From: JAVBMP01 sp031552195
GTDB taxonomy: Bacteria > Desulfobacterota > Desulfovibrionia > Desulfovibrionales > Desulfovibrionaceae
NCBI GenBank assembly: GCA_031552195.1
Contig: JAVBMT010000002.1
Span: 115,755-179,754 of the forward strand
Direction: 5' to 3'
Length of the DNA stretch: 64,000 bases
In this document: positions 33,769-42,839 of the stretch, piece by piece
How positions within the stretch are numbered: position 1 is the first letter of the stretch
Layout of the letters: each line of letters begins with the position of its first letter
Position numbers and translations under genes: made by a program
The notes under the pieces: model-generated
Told to the model about the DNA's origin: nothing
Database searches by the model: none
What the model saw: the letters and a program-made list of their open reading frames with translations, nothing else

Positions 33769-35787
33769 TTATGCGCCTCCGCCGCCCAGCAGCAGGTTGG
33801 GCAGGTAGAGGGCGATATCCGGGAATATGGTAAGCAGAAGCACTACCAGCATCATCATCAGCACGAAGGGCAGTATGAACTTGAAGATGTTAGCCATGGG
33901 CGGGGTATTGGGCATGCCCGCGATGGCGAACACCACCATGCCCATGGGCGGGGTGATCTGGCCCATTTCCATAAGCACGACCGTTACCACGCCGAACCAC
34001 ACCGGGTCAAAGCCGAGGGCCGTGACGGTGGGGAAGATGGCGGGCAGCGTGAGCAGGATCATGGGAACGACGTTCATGAGGCAGCCCAGCACGATGTAGA
34101 GCGCCACGATGGCCGCAAACACGATGTATCTGTTGCTGGAGATGTTCAGCACCCAGTCGGCCAGCAGGGTGGGCATCTGGGTTTTGGCCAGGAAGAAGCC
34201 GAGCAGGGTCACGCCGATGAAGATCATCATTAGGCGGGCGGTCATGGCGGCTGTCGTGCGCAAAGAATGCACGAAGTTATGCCAGCTCAGGCGGCGGCGT
34301 ACCACCGCGTAAAGCAGTGTGCCGGCCGCGCCGACGGCTCCGCCCTCGGTCGGGCTGAAGAAGCCGCCCAGAATGCCGCCTATGATCAGAACGATCAGCA
34401 GCAGCATGGGGATAATGCCGACGATGGATTTGAACTTTTCGGCCCAGGTGTGCGATTCGCCGCGCGGGGCCAGTACGGGCCACTTAATGGCCATGACTAT
34501 CAGCATGAGCATGAAAAGGCTGGCGAGCAGCACGCCGGGCACGATGCCGGCTATGAAAAGCTTGCCTATGGAAACTTCAGTCACGATGGCGTACATGATG
34601 AATCCGAGGCTGGGCGGAATAAGGATGCCCAGGGTGCCGCCGGAAGCCAGGGCGGCGCAGCCGAGGCCTTCGTTGTAGTTTCTGGCCTTCATTTCAGGCA
34701 GGGCCACGGAAGTCATGGTCATGGCGGTGGCGAGAGAGTCGCCGCAGATGGCCGCGAAACCCGTACAACCGGCGACGCCGGCGACGGCCATGCCGCCGGG
34801 CAGGCGGCCCAGCCAGATGGCGGCGGCGTTGAACATTTCCGAGCTGATGCCGGAATACATGGCCAGCTCGCCCATAAGGACGAACATGGGCACGACGGTC
34901 ATGACGAAGTTAAGACAGGTGGCGGGAACGCCGACGCCTATGCTGGAGATGGCGACCTCGGGGGAGTAGGAGATCACGATAAGGCCAAGGATGCCGACTA
35001 TGCCCATGGCGAAGCCGAGCGGCATGCGGATGAGCAGGGCCGAAATAAGGGCCAGAACGCCGAACCCGGCGATCATGCCGTTGTTGTCGGTAATGCCCGG
35101 AATGCCGCGCAGCCAGAAAGGCAGAGCCATAAGCAGAACGGCCAGGCCGGTGAACACGATCATGCCGAGGTATTGCTTGCTTTCCAGAATGTCAAGAATC
35201 GCGTCCAGGGTCTGCTTGAGTATGCAGAGGCAGAGCATGGCCGACCCGACGGCTCCGACCAGGAATACAGGCCACAGGGGCAGGAAAAGGTCTGGGGTCA
35301 TGTCCATGCCGACATACTTCTCATAGGTGTTTTCCACGAGATAGTAAGTCATGATCAGGGAGAAAGTTCCCATGAGCGAGGTATGGAAGAAGGCCAGGTC
35401 GGTTTTCAGCCATTGAGGGAAATAATCATAGATAAGGTCAACCCTGATGTGCCCGCCGTCGAATTTGGCCCAGGCCAGACCGGTGAACACCATGATGAAC
35501 ATGAGGATTTCCTCGATCTCGATAACCCCGTGCATGTAAATGCTCATGAAAGAGAGGTGGTCAGACAGCAGGCGCAAAAGAACGTCGACGACGATGGGGA
35601 TCATCATCGCCAATACGGACAGTGCGGAAAAGAAGAACATTTTCCGCGACATCCAGCCCGTTACCTTACCAAACATCAATACCCAGAACCGGCATTTTTC
35701 CAGGAAGGACCACTCCTTCAAGGAAAGGCTGATTTCGCCCGAGATGACCTCAGGCAACTGGCAGCGCTTGCATTCCTGTTGATCCAT
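33769..35787 (-). CDS. TRAP transporter, fused DctQM permease
   Basis: About 672 residues. A soluble N-terminal 45 residues, then the DctQ-like small subunit (about 45-215, four TM helices), then the DctM-like large subunit with about 12 TM helices (GMIAGFGVLALISALLIRMP, then GGTLGILIPPSLGFIMYAI). It imports organic or sulfonic acids using an ion gradient and needs a periplasmic DctP binding protein. None is encoded beside it. ATG 35787 is preferred to 35799 because GGAG lies 7 nt upstream. The N-terminal tail has CKRCQLPE, an unusual CxxC in the cytoplasmic lead. Confidence 0.92.
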   Translation of the reverse strand: MDQQECKRCQLPEVISGEISLSLKEWSFLEKCRFWVLMFGKVTGWMSRKMFFFSALSVLAMMIPIVVDVLLRLLSDHLSFMSIYMHGVIEIEEILMFIMVFTGLAWAKFDGGHIRVDLIYDYFPQWLKTDLAFFHTSLMGTFSLIMTYYLVENTYEKYVGMDMTPDLFLPLWPVFLVGAVGSAMLCLCILKQTLDAILDILESKQYLGMIVFTGLAVLLMALPFWLRGIPGITDNNGMIAGFGVLALISALLIRMPLGFAMGIVGILGLIVISYSPEVAISSIGVGVPATCLNFVMTVVPMFVLMGELAMYSGISSEMFNAAAIWLGRLPGGMAVAGVAGCTGFAAICGDSLATAMTMTSVALPEMKARNYNEGLGCAALASGGTLGILIPPSLGFIMYAIVTEVSIGKLFIAGIVPGVLLASLFMLMLIVMAIKWPVLAPRGESHTWAEKFKSIVGIIPMLLLIVLIIGGILGGFFSPTEGGAVGAAGTLLYAVVRRRLSWHNFVHSLRTTAAMTARLMMIFIGVTLLGFFLAKTQMPTLLADWVLNISSNRYIVFAAIVALYIVLGCLMNVVPMILLTLPAIFPTVTALGFDPVWFGVVTVVLMEMGQITPPMGMVVFAIAGMPNTPPMANIFKFILPFVLMMMLVVLLLTIFPDIALYLPNLLLGGGGA

Positions 35788-36166
35788 GTGCAGCTCCATT
35801 TGTTAAAAAGTGATACAATCTTCTCCTTATACACAATTAGTGGCAATAATGCGTCTCGGCGCGAGCCTGGCAGTTCAGCCGGGAATGATTATTGCCGTAT
35901 GGCGTCTGGCACGCTTGTTTCATATTTTTACGTATAACTGAAATATACACGATCATGATGGGAATAAAACATACGGATGAAGAAAAAGCAAGCAAATTGT
36001 GAAAAAAAATACAAGAAGAGGAGGCGGGAAAAGCTTATGCGGCGGCGTAAAAAAGCTTTTCGCGGCGGATAATTATATCATACTTTAATTGAGAAAATTT
36101 TGCTCCGGCGGACGAGCGGCGAGTCGGTCAGAATCATGCGCAGCGAGAAAGGCGAGGGCGGGCGGA
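35788..36166. other. Noncoding stretch between YgiQ and TRAP genes
   Basis: No gene is supported. GGCAATAAT at 35842 and ATTATTGCC at 35888 form a 9-bp inverted repeat, probably in the leader or operator of the TRAP gene on the minus strand. An AT-rich stretch, 35925-36090, is different in composition from the surroundings and includes short A-runs. No clear terminator was found for the YgiQ gene. Confidence 0.35.
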
Positions 36167-38197
36167 TTATCTTCGCGGCCCGCCTTTTTGGGGGAAACGT
36201 TTGCCGGGGCGCGAGCCGTCCGTCTTGGCCGGTTTTGTCTCGCGGCGGCCTTTAAAGTTCGTGGGGCGGTTTTTTTCCTCTTCTTTCCAGGCATAAAGCA
36301 GGTGATGCTGTTCCAGCCTTTCCGCATCCGTCCTTGCCACATAAACCGGCTCGCCGTCCGGGCCGCGCCCGGAGTAATACATTGCGGTGGCCACGGTGCC
36401 GGGGGTGGGAATGAAGCATTGGGCCTGCCGGGGTTTCCAGCCGCGCCGCGCGAACCATGCGGCCATTTCACGCATGTGCTCCATGGTGCAGCCGGGAAAC
36501 GCGCTGATAATGTAGGGAACGACGTATTGCTCAAGGCCGGAGGCGCGGCAGAGTTCGCCGAAGGCCTGCATGAATTCTTCAAAAACCGCCAGGTCCGGTT
36601 TGCGCATCAGCCTGAGCACAGGGCCGCAGATATGTTCCGGGGCCACTTTCAGCTGGCCGCCGGTGAATTCCGTGGTATAGGCCTTGAGGGCCTCGGGGTC
36701 TTGCAGGGCCATATCAAAGCGCACCCCGCTGGCCACGCGGACGTGACGCACGCCGGGAAGCGCCGCCACTTCCCGCAGCAGGGCCACGGCTTTTTTCTGG
36801 TCGACCGCGAAACCGGGACAAGGCTTGGGAAATAGGCAGCTCGGCCTGCGGCAGCGGCTTTTGTCCAGGGTGCATTCTCCCTGCCACATGTTGGCGCTGG
36901 GGCCGCCGACGTCGCTTATGGCCCCGGCCCAGCGCGGGGTTTTACCCTTTTCGCCTCCGCTTATCAGGGCGGCTTCCGCCAGCACCGACTCGCGGCTGCG
37001 CGAAGCCAGGGCGCGGCCCTGGTGAAGGGCCAGGGAACAGAAAGAACAGCCCCCGCCGCAGCCCCGGTGGGTTGTTATGCTGGTGCGGATCATTTCCCAG
37101 GCCGGAATTTGCTCCTTATGGGCGGGATGCGGCTTGCGGCTGTATGGCAGGGCGTAAAGGGCGTCAAGGTCCGGTTCGCTCATGGGGCGGGCCGGCGGGG
37201 CGAAAAGAACGGCCCGTGCGCCCGGGTCGTCTTCCGGGCCGTCTGTCTGAACCTGGAAAAGGAAGCTCCGGCCCTGATGGAAGGCCAGTTCCTGCATGCG
37301 GGTCGCTTCCATCAGCTTGAAGGGGTCGCGCAGGATTTCCCCGTGCGAAGGCAGGCGCAGCAAACGGTCAGGATTTTCGCCGGTTTCAAGTTCTTTTTCC
37401 AGACCGGGCAGGTCTTTCAGGGCGATCATGGTGGCGGAGCCGGGCAGGAAGCGGCAGGCCCGCCCGAGGGCGCGGCGGGCGAAATCTTTATCCCGGCTTT
37501 TGGCGTCATCGTCCCGGCCTTCGCGTTTATCCGGCTCGCCGGCAATGTCCTGGGCGGCCCTGGCCGCCTCCAGAAGGCTGTATTCTCCCATTCCGTAAAT
37601 AAGCACGTCCGCCTTGCTGTCCGGCAGGATGGAGCGGCGCAGGGAATCAGACCAGAAATCATAATGGCTGGCCCGGCGCAACGAGGCTTCCAACCCGCCG
37701 ATGACCAGCGGAATTCCCGGCCAGGCCCGGCGCAGCAGGCCGCAGTAAGTGATTACGGCGCGGTTCGGCCTTGCTCCGGCCAACCCTCCGGGGGTGTAGG
37801 CGTCGTCATGGCGTTTTTTGCGGAAGGCCGTGTAATGAGCCAGCATGGAATCTATGGCCCCGGCGCTTACCCCGGCGAAAAGGCGCGGGCGGGGCAGGGA
37901 AGTGAAATCAGCCAGGGCTTTTTCCCCCTCCCAGGCCGGTTGCGGAAGCACGGCCGTGCGAAAGCCGTGGGCTATGAGCCAGCGTGCCAGCAGGGCCGCG
38001 CCGAAAGAGGGGTGGTCAACCAGCGCGTCGCCGTTTACCAGCACGATGTCCAGGCTGCCAAGTTCCGGGCCGTAGTTCCAGCCCAGGGTTTCAATTTCCT
38101 CCGCGGAGCGGGGGATTACCTCCGGCTGCTCCAGCGGCCTGAGGCCGAAACAGGGCATGGAAGGTTCCGTTACTACTGGAAAAAGCGTCTTCGCCAT
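36167..38197 (-). CDS. YgiQ-family radical SAM protein
   Basis: 676 residues, full length for the family. The N-terminal domain (about 1-300) is B12-binding-like (LVNGDALVDHPSFGAALLAR, then GLEASLRRASHYDFW). The radical-SAM CxxxCxxC is TTHRGCGGGCSFCSLALHQG at about 375, followed by a second segment with conserved Cys (SKCRRPSCLFP written here as DKSRCRRPSCLFP). The C-terminal 60 residues are Lys- and Arg-rich (GRRETKPAKTDGSRPGKRF). The reaction is not known. It begins 3 nt after the stop of the EF-hand gene, so the two are one operon. Confidence 0.93.
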   Translation of the reverse strand: MAKTLFPVVTEPSMPCFGLRPLEQPEVIPRSAEEIETLGWNYGPELGSLDIVLVNGDALVDHPSFGAALLARWLIAHGFRTAVLPQPAWEGEKALADFTSLPRPRLFAGVSAGAIDSMLAHYTAFRKKRHDDAYTPGGLAGARPNRAVITYCGLLRRAWPGIPLVIGGLEASLRRASHYDFWSDSLRRSILPDSKADVLIYGMGEYSLLEAARAAQDIAGEPDKREGRDDDAKSRDKDFARRALGRACRFLPGSATMIALKDLPGLEKELETGENPDRLLRLPSHGEILRDPFKLMEATRMQELAFHQGRSFLFQVQTDGPEDDPGARAVLFAPPARPMSEPDLDALYALPYSRKPHPAHKEQIPAWEMIRTSITTHRGCGGGCSFCSLALHQGRALASRSRESVLAEAALISGGEKGKTPRWAGAISDVGGPSANMWQGECTLDKSRCRRPSCLFPKPCPGFAVDQKKAVALLREVAALPGVRHVRVASGVRFDMALQDPEALKAYTTEFTGGQLKVAPEHICGPVLRLMRKPDLAVFEEFMQAFGELCRASGLEQYVVPYIISAFPGCTMEHMREMAAWFARRGWKPRQAQCFIPTPGTVATAMYYSGRGPDGEPVYVARTDAERLEQHHLLYAWKEEEKNRPTNFKGRRETKPAKTDGSRPGKRFPQKGGPRR

Positions 38198-38199
38198 GC

Positions 38200-38655
38200 T
38201 TACTGCTTCGCGCCCTCAGGGGCGAGCAAGGGCAGGGGTTTGCCTTCCGGGCCGGGCGCGGGGCGTTCTTCCGGCGGCAGAAGGTCAAGCAGGTTGCCGC
38301 CCTGGGGGGTGGAAAGCGTGCCGCTTGTCCGCTCTTGCGGCGGCGGCAGAGGGCCGGACATGTTTTTGGAGTGGCCGCCGGAAAAACTCAGCCATTCTTC
38401 CAGGCTGAGGAATCCGTCCTGGTCGGCGTCAAGGCTGACGAAGGCCTGCTCGCGCATATTCGGGAAAGCCCGCATGAATTCTTCGCGGCTGACCTTGCCG
38501 TCTTGGTCCGCATCCATATTCTTGAACCTGGTTTCCGGGGAAGGCGCCGTTCCAGGCTGGGCGCCGCCGGAAGCGTTTCCGGGGAAGGCTTGGGCGCAAA
38601 GCGGGAAAATTAGAAGCAGAGCCAGGGCGAGGACGGATTGTTTGATGTGGCGCAT
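38200..38655 (-). CDS. Exported EF-hand protein
   Basis: 151 residues. Signal peptide MRHIKQSVLALALLLIFPLC with cleavage after AQA. Two canonical calcium-binding loops are visible: DADQDGKVSREE (about 48-59) and DADQDGFLSLEE (about 75-86). The C-terminal 55 residues are Pro-, Gly- and Glu-rich and probably disordered. It is probably periplasmic. It shares an operon with the YgiQ gene, with only 2 nt between stop and start; no functional link is known. Confidence 0.85.
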   Translation of the reverse strand: MRHIKQSVLALALLLIFPLCAQAFPGNASGGAQPGTAPSPETRFKNMDADQDGKVSREEFMRAFPNMREQAFVSLDADQDGFLSLEEWLSFSGGHSKNMSGPLPPPQERTSGTLSTPQGGNLLDLLPPEERPAPGPEGKPLPLLAPEGAKQ

Positions 38656-38803
38656 GGTTTATTTCCTTTCAACGTTGAAGGGCATTTTTAAACGGCCTTG
38701 CGGACAAGGATGCTGTGGTTTTATCCGGCGCGAATTAACATTTCCGCACGTCTCAGGCGGCGGGCTGCCCGCATATTAAGCGGCGCGGACCGGACAGGCA
38801 AGT

Positions 38804-38842
38804 CAAAAAAAGCGGTTCCGGTTCAAAACGAACCGGAACCGC
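38804..38842 (-). terminator. Strong intrinsic terminator of the lipoprotein gene
   Basis: On the minus strand GCGGTTCCGGTTC pairs with GAACCGGAACCGC around a 5-nt loop and is followed by seven T. It lies 45 nt after the stop of the lipoprotein gene. Confidence 0.92.
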
Positions 38843-38886
38843 GTGTCTTTCCGTGTTGCGGGCGCAACGTCCCGCAACGATCAGTT

Positions 38887-40422
38887 TTAGTTGTTCTTGG
38901 CGGAGATGCCGAGAACGGCCGGGTTAGCCATTATTTCCTGTGCGCTTACAGGCTTTTTCGGGGCCAGGGTTATTTCCAGGCCGCCCTTGTCGGTGCAGAA
39001 TTTGGCCACGGCGTCAGCCAGTTCTTTAAGCGGGGGCATCATGGCGCCGATCTGCGAAATTTGCTGCGCGGCCTCCTGGCGCATGGCGGCGGCGTCAAGG
39101 CCGGAGCCTTCGGGGGCGGCGGCGGCGAGCATGAGGTCGGAGAAGCCGCTGTCTTTAACGGCGAGGTGGGCGCTGTTCACCAGCGCGCCGCCAAGGGCCA
39201 TCATGGGATCCTGCTGGGCGGAGCCGTCAAGCAGGGCTTCGCTCAGGGACAGGTCGGCCTTGAAGTTGAAGCTGCCCAGTTCTTTCTCGGAGAAATTGAG
39301 CGCGTCGATGACGATATTGACCATGGAGTTGTCAGCCGGCTTGAACTGGAAGCCGAAAGCGCCGGAGAACACCAGCGGGCGGCTGATATTGGCGAACATG
39401 GCCGCAAAGTCCCTGTCCTGCTTCAGAAGTTCAGCGGGAATGCTGAGGTTCGTCATGGCGAAGGCCGCTTTCCAGTCTTTGGCCATGTCGGCGCTGTAGG
39501 AAATTTCATCAATGGTGATTTTTTTGCCTTCAACGTCTATAAATATTTTTTCCGCCTTGGTGTCGCCCATTGTCAGGGGGTCTTTGGCGATCATGGCGCG
39601 GAATTCGTCGAACGACTTGATGTCGTAAAGTTTGAACCAGAAGGAGGGAAGAGCCTGCCCTTTGCTGGTGACGCTTTCTATACGCACGATATCGGCGCCG
39701 TCTTTGGTCATGACCATGTTCTTCAGGCTGCTCGGGCCGGCCTTGAACAGGCTGTAATCTTCGCCCTGAATGGAATCTATGGAGATGCCCATGCTGTCGG
39801 CGGGAGACTTCACGGCGCCGATGAGCTTGGTCATATATGATTTTTTATATTTGACGGAGGCGAAAGTTTCTTCAATTGAGCCCATGAGTTCTCTCATCAG
39901 GGCTTCTTCGCCGCCTTTAAGTTCTCCGCCGTCTTGAACTTTTTTGGCGAAGTCCATGAGCTTGGTCATGCCGGCCATGACCTGTTCGCGGTTGTATTCC
40001 AGCCCTTCAATGGCGGTGGTTTCGCAAGTGACGCTAACGGACTCGAATTCGGAGTTTTCGCCGACGGCCTTGGCCTGGAAGACGAAACCGCCGAACTTGG
40101 CGTCGCTGACGTTATCTTCCTTGTAGCTCAGGTCGATCTGGGAAATTTTGGCGTTGGCGTCAACTTCGCTTTTATCGACAACGTCAAAGGCAAGATCTTT
40201 GATGACGGCCTTGGCTCCGCCTTCGCTGGCGCTGATTTCGCCGTGGCTTATCTTGACATTGTCCTGATACTTGGCGTTAAGTTCCTCAACGGATTTTTTG
40301 AGAGCGTCGACCCGGCGGGTGTTGGCGGCTTCGTCTTCGCCGCAGGCGGCCAGCATGAGCGACATGGCCACGGCCAGAAGCAGGAGGACGAAATTATTTT
40401 TTGAACCTTTGACTGAAAACAT
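38887..40422 (-). CDS. Large predicted lipoprotein of unknown function
   Basis: 511 residues. The signal has the lipobox LAAC (MSLMLAACGED), so Cys is lipidated; Gly-Glu-Asp after it does not give the classic Asp+2 inner-membrane retention. The mature part has long amphipathic beta-like segments with repeated Lys/Asp/Phe patterns, such as FGGFVFQAKA and FGFQFKPADNS, somewhat like the YdgA/DUF945 family, which is a guess. No enzyme motif was recognised. It is a single-gene unit with its own terminator, divergent from pta. Confidence 0.8.
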   Translation of the reverse strand: MFSVKGSKNNFVLLLLAVAMSLMLAACGEDEAANTRRVDALKKSVEELNAKYQDNVKISHGEISASEGGAKAVIKDLAFDVVDKSEVDANAKISQIDLSYKEDNVSDAKFGGFVFQAKAVGENSEFESVSVTCETTAIEGLEYNREQVMAGMTKLMDFAKKVQDGGELKGGEEALMRELMGSIEETFASVKYKKSYMTKLIGAVKSPADSMGISIDSIQGEDYSLFKAGPSSLKNMVMTKDGADIVRIESVTSKGQALPSFWFKLYDIKSFDEFRAMIAKDPLTMGDTKAEKIFIDVEGKKITIDEISYSADMAKDWKAAFAMTNLSIPAELLKQDRDFAAMFANISRPLVFSGAFGFQFKPADNSMVNIVIDALNFSEKELGSFNFKADLSLSEALLDGSAQQDPMMALGGALVNSAHLAVKDSGFSDLMLAAAAPEGSGLDAAAMRQEAAQQISQIGAMMPPLKELADAVAKFCTDKGGLEITLAPKKPVSAQEIMANPAVLGISAKNN

Positions 40423-40559
40423 TAAAACTCTCCCTTGCGCGGCAGGACCGCGGCAGCTCTGTTTAAGAATAATAAAAAAATCAGGAGCCCCGGCTTTGAA
40501 AAAACACGGCGGCGGCCTGAAGTGATTCCGCGTTGGAAACTATACTTGCTTTGAATATC

Positions 40560-40588
40560 TTTATCAAGAAAATAAATTTTTTTATAAA
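40560..40588 (+). promoter_or_regulatory. Candidate AT-rich promoter region of pta-ackA
   Basis: TTTATC, a 17-nt spacer and TATAAA lie in a strongly AT-rich stretch about 95 nt before the pta start. The -35 box is poor. It is the only AT-rich block in the 262-nt divergent gap. Confidence 0.3.
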
Positions 40589-40684
40589 ATCTCTTCCACG
40601 GCGATAATCTTTGTGGCACACACTGTACAGTGGAGCCGGGCATTACGATCCGGCCAGCCGAAATGACTTTCCCGGAGGGCTGAA

Positions 40685-42808
40685 ATGGCCAGAAACCTTT
40701 ACGTTACCGCAACCGAAAGCAAGAGCGGAAAATCGGCCCTGGTGCTCGGGCTGATGCAGCTTTTACTTAAAGACGTCCGCAAGGCGGCCTTTTTCCGCCC
40801 TATCATAAACGAACCTCCCACGCCGGACGGACGGGACCATGACATAGATCTTATCCTGACCCACTTCGGCCTTGGAATTCCCTATGAAGACACTTACGCC
40901 TACAAGCTTTCCGAGGCGCGCGAGCTTATAAACAACGGGCAACACGCGCTTTTGCTGGAAAGCATCCTGAACAAGTACAAGAAACTTGAAGCGGAATATG
41001 ATTTCATTCTTTGCGAAGGAACGGATTTTTACGGAAAAAATCCGGCCTTTGAGTTCGACCTGAATGCGGAAATAGCCGCCAACCTCGGCGCTCCCGTTCT
41101 TTTGGTGGTTACGGCCACCGGCAAGCCGCTGGGTGAGCTTCTGGGCCACACGGAGAGCATTCTTGACCTGATGAAAGACAAAGGGCTTGACGTTATCGGC
41201 TGCCTGATAAACCGGGCCGACCTGAAGGCCGACGAAGTGCGCAAGCTTTATTCCGCCCTGGAGAAAAGGCAGGACCCGAAAGATGCGGAACTGCTGATTT
41301 ACGTCCTGCCGGAAGAGCCCAGCCTTGGCAAGCCCACGGTGGCCGACGTCATGAAGTGGGTTGACGGAAAGGTCGTTTCCGGCGAGGCCCGCCTCGGAAA
41401 CCTGATTAACGATTATACCATTGCCGCCATGCAGGTGGGCAACTTTTTATCTTACCTGGGCGAGGGCACCCTGGTCATAACTCCCGGAGACCGTTCCGAC
41501 ATAGTGCTGGCCAGCCTGAGTTCGCGCCTTTCCTCCGCGTACCCGGACATAGGCGGCATTCTGCTTACCGGCGGCATAGAGTTGCCGGAGGCGGTGCTCA
41601 ACCTGCTGGGCGGCTGGATGGGAACTCCGGTTCCGATTATTGCGGCCGAGGGCAGCACGTTCAAGATAGCCCAGCGGGTGCTGCACCTTTACGGCAAAAT
41701 AGAAGCCAACGACACGCGCAAGATAAACACCGCCCTCGGGCATTTCGACCGTTACGTGGCCGGGTCGGAAATAGCCAGCCGGGTAATAAACCTGAAATCG
41801 GACAAGATAACCCCCAAAATGTTCGAGTATAACCTGCTTGAGCGCGCCAAACGGAACAAGATGCGGATAGTGCTGCCGGAAGGAGAAGACGAACGCATCC
41901 TGCACGCGGCGGATATCCTGATACGGCGCGAAGTTGCCGACATCATCATTCTGGGGCGCGAAGACCAGATACGGGGGCACGCCAAGTCGCTTGGCCTTGA
42001 CCTTGACCGCGCGGGCATTATCGACCCGGCGAATTCCCCTGACTACCAGCGCTACGCCGACAGTTATTACGAAATGCGCAAACATAAAGGCATAGGGCGT
42101 GATTACGCCAGAGACATGATGGCCGAGGGCACTTACTTCGGAACCATGATGGTGTTTCAGGGAGATGCGGACGGAATGGTTTCCGGCGCGGCGCACACAA
42201 CCGCGCACACCATTCGCCCGGCCTTTGAAATTATCCGCACCAAGCCGGGAGTTTCGCTGGTTTCTTCGGTATTCCTGATGTGCCTGCGGGACAGAGTGCT
42301 GGTGTTCGGAGACTGCGCCGTCGTGCCCAACCCCAACGCGCAGGAGCTTTCAGATATAGCCCTCAGCGCCTCTGAAACCGCCCGCGCCTTCGGCATCGAG
42401 CCGCGCGTGGCCATGCTTTCCTATTCCACCGGCTCCTCCGGCAAAGGGGAAGACGTGGACAAGGTGCTTGAAGCCGTGCGCATAACCCGCGAGCGCGCGC
42501 CGGGGCTTCTGCTTGAAGGCCCGATCCAGTACGACGCGGCCATAGACCCGGCCGTGGCCCATGCCAAAATGCCTGAAAGCAGGGTGGCTGGACGGGCCAC
42601 TGTATTCGTATTCCCGGATCTGAACGCCGGAAACAACACTTACAAAGCCGTGCAAAGGGCCGCGGACGCCGTGGCCATAGGGCCGGTGCTGCAGGGGCTG
42701 AACAAACCGGTGAACGACCTTTCGCGCGGGTGCAGCGTGTCGGACATCGTCAACACCGTGGCTATAACCGCCGTGCAGGCCCAGTCGCTTAAAGACCTGG
42801 GCTCCTGA
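40685..42808 (+). CDS. pta: Phosphate acetyltransferase
   Basis: 707 residues, the long type. N-terminal P-loop/BioD-like domain (ATESKSGKSALVLGLMQLL), a DRTGG domain (about 225-330), then the catalytic PTA domain (NKMRIVLPEGEDERILHAAD, GAAHTTAHTIRP, SYSTGSSGKGEDVDKV). It exchanges acetyl-CoA and acetyl phosphate. With AckA 31 nt downstream it makes ATP from acetyl-CoA during lactate or pyruvate oxidation to acetate, the usual energy route in incomplete-oxidising sulfate reducers. Confidence 0.97.
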   Translation: MARNLYVTATESKSGKSALVLGLMQLLLKDVRKAAFFRPIINEPPTPDGRDHDIDLILTHFGLGIPYEDTYAYKLSEARELINNGQHALLLESILNKYKKLEAEYDFILCEGTDFYGKNPAFEFDLNAEIAANLGAPVLLVVTATGKPLGELLGHTESILDLMKDKGLDVIGCLINRADLKADEVRKLYSALEKRQDPKDAELLIYVLPEEPSLGKPTVADVMKWVDGKVVSGEARLGNLINDYTIAAMQVGNFLSYLGEGTLVITPGDRSDIVLASLSSRLSSAYPDIGGILLTGGIELPEAVLNLLGGWMGTPVPIIAAEGSTFKIAQRVLHLYGKIEANDTRKINTALGHFDRYVAGSEIASRVINLKSDKITPKMFEYNLLERAKRNKMRIVLPEGEDERILHAADILIRREVADIIILGREDQIRGHAKSLGLDLDRAGIIDPANSPDYQRYADSYYEMRKHKGIGRDYARDMMAEGTYFGTMMVFQGDADGMVSGAAHTTAHTIRPAFEIIRTKPGVSLVSSVFLMCLRDRVLVFGDCAVVPNPNAQELSDIALSASETARAFGIEPRVAMLSYSTGSSGKGEDVDKVLEAVRITRERAPGLLLEGPIQYDAAIDPAVAHAKMPESRVAGRATVFVFPDLNAGNNTYKAVQRAADAVAIGPVLQGLNKPVNDLSRGCSVSDIVNTVAITAVQAQSLKDLGS

Positions 42809-42839
42809 GGCAGCCTGAACAACCAAATACGGGAACCTT

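Noticed and set aside
35906..35923. A sigma54-like motif TGGCACG-CTTG-TTTCA on the + strand
   Set aside because: The -24 box is perfect but the -12 box lacks its GC, and no gene starts downstream on that strand.
34267..35937. A 556-codon open frame rich in His, Asp and Gly on the + strand
   Set aside because: Antisense of the TRAP permease; its composition is the reverse-frame reflection of hydrophobic codons.
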